NCBI GenBank assembly: GCA_937896185.1
Contig: CALBMG010000113.1
Location: 1-5,743, forward strand
Source: an uncultured Microbacteriaceae bacterium
GTDB taxonomy: Bacteria > Actinomycetota > Actinomycetes > Actinomycetales > Microbacteriaceae
Direction of reading: 5' to 3'
Length of the DNA: 5,743 bases
The position numbers and the translations under genes are program-made. Each line of letters starts with the position of its first letter. The first letter of the stretch is position 1. The notes beneath the pieces are model-generated. The model saw only the letters and a list, made by a program, of their open reading frames with translations, did no database searches and was not told the DNA's origin. This document shows positions 4,868 to 5,743 of this stretch, in pieces.

Positions 4868-5743
4868 ATGACAATCCCCGCGCTTTTCCAGCCGTTGACA
4901 CTGCGATCGACAACCATCCCCAACCGGATCTGGTTGTCGCCCCTGTGTGAATACTCGGCGGGCTTCGACGGGATTCCCACCGACTGGCACATGGTGCACC
5001 TCGGCCAGGTCGCGATCGGCCGTGCAGGCCTCGTCATGGCCGAGGCGACCGCGATTGAACCCGCAGGACGCATTTCGCCCCACGACGTGGGCATCTGGAA
5101 CGACGCCCAACGCGACGCGTGGAAACCCATCACCGCGTTCATCCGCTCGCAGGGCTCGGTACCTGCGATCCAACTAGCCCACGCCGGACGCAAGGGAAGC
5201 TCCGCACCGGGATGGGGTGTCGACTACGAGGGCACGGCGAATCCCGAACAAGGCGGATGGCAGACAGTCGCCCCCAGCGCGGTCGCTTTTACCGGTTATG
5301 ACGCACCCATCGAACTGACGACAACCGAAATCGACACCCTGGTCGCGCAGTGGGCCGCAGCGGCACGTCGCGCACTGGATGCTGGTTTTGAGGTCATCGA
5401 AGTCCACGCCGCTCACGGATATTTGTTGCACGAATTCCTGTCGCCGTTGACAAACTTCCGCACCGACAACTACGGCGGCAGCCTCGACAACCGTGCCCGA
5501 ATCGTGCTCGAGGTAATTCAGGCAGTCCGCGCCGAAACCGGCCCCGAGGTCCCGATGTTTGTGCGATTCAGTGCCACAGACTGGACCGACGAAGGTTTGC
5601 AGCCCGCAGAGGTCGAGCAGGTCGCCGTGTGGGCTCACGAAGCCGGGGCCGACTTCATGGACATTTCGACCGGCGGAATCCAGGGCGGAATTCACATTCC
5701 CACGGGCCCGGGATATCAGGTGAGATTCGCCGAGAGCGTTCGA
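4868..5743 (+). CDS. NADH:flavin oxidoreductase, class III Old Yellow Enzyme (YqjM/XenA-like), 3' end outside the window
   Basis: This FMN-dependent TIM-barrel ene-reductase takes hydride from NAD(P)H and reduces activated C=C bonds of enals, enones, quinones and similar electrophiles; the physiological substrate is unknown. The window holds 292 codons with no stop, and the usual length is about 340-370, so the C-terminus is missing. Class III (YqjM-type) features are SPLCEYSA (24-31) with redox-modulating Cys27, FMN-contacting Gln102, HAGRKGS (105-111), the substrate pair His180 and His183 with Tyr185 in VHAAHGYLLHEFLSP (179-193), FRTDNYGGSLDNRAR (197-211) and flavin-binding Arg233 in VRFSATDW. 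YqjM has Met after the Cys, while here it is Glu. The start is supported by GAGGAG 4 nt upstream. The gene diverges from nnrD; both touch NAD(P)H metabolism, but that link is inference. Confidence 0.93.
   Translation, partial: MTIPALFQPLTLRSTTIPNRIWLSPLCEYSAGFDGIPTDWHMVHLGQVAIGRAGLVMAEATAIEPAGRISPHDVGIWNDAQRDAWKPITAFIRSQGSVPAIQLAHAGRKGSSAPGWGVDYEGTANPEQGGWQTVAPSAVAFTGYDAPIELTTTEIDTLVAQWAAAARRALDAGFEVIEVHAAHGYLLHEFLSPLTNFRTDNYGGSLDNRARIVLEVIQAVRAETGPEVPMFVRFSATDWTDEGLQPAEVEQVAVWAHEAGADFMDISTGGIQGGIHIPTGPGYQVRFAESVR

Noticed and set aside
1..5743. Mobile element, defence system, toxin-antitoxin or CRISPR content
   Set aside because: No transposase, integrase, phage, nuclease-defence or repeat-spacer signal is visible. 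All long frames are metabolic or repair enzymes, apart from the unassigned edge fragment.

Overview
The window looks like chromosomal housekeeping DNA from a GC-rich actinobacterium. The signs are a preference for C- or G-ending codons, GTG starts, several genes that start just after a TANNNT box with no Shine-Dalgarno, and a uracil-DNA glycosylase with the GQDPYP form of the active-site loop seen in mycobacterial-type enzymes. A Microbacteriaceae-like lineage is my best guess, from general resemblance only. I see no mobile element, phage gene, CRISPR array, tRNA, rRNA or long repeat.

Layout, left to right. Bases 1-107 are an edge fragment whose coding strand I cannot settle. Then come ung (110-799, +), a PAT/MnaT-type GNAT acetyltransferase (814-1326, +), a 95-base leader with competing hairpins (1327-1421), metY (1422-2723, +), a strong hairpin (2741-2770), metX (2803-3999, +), nnrD (3996-4817, -) and a class III Old Yellow Enzyme (4868 to the window end, +). 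metX and nnrD converge and end on one shared CTAG. nnrD and the flavoprotein gene diverge from a 50-base gap. No gene-free stretch exceeds 107 bases.

How the genes work together. MetX acylates homoserine, and MetY replaces the acyl group with sulfide to give homocysteine, the direct-sulfhydrylation route to methionine. The acetyltransferase beside them belongs to a family that includes methionine-analogue N-acetyltransferases, so a link to methionine chemistry is possible but unproven. NnrD repairs hydrated NAD(P)H. The OYE-type reductase uses NAD(P)H, but its joint placement with nnrD shows only that the two share an intergenic region. Ung is independent base-excision repair.

I found no convincing undescribed system. 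The items most worth a second look are the metY leader, the metX nucleophile elbow (GGSAAG), the zero-spacer convergent stop, and the repeated arrangement of TANNNT followed by about 6 nt and then the start codon.
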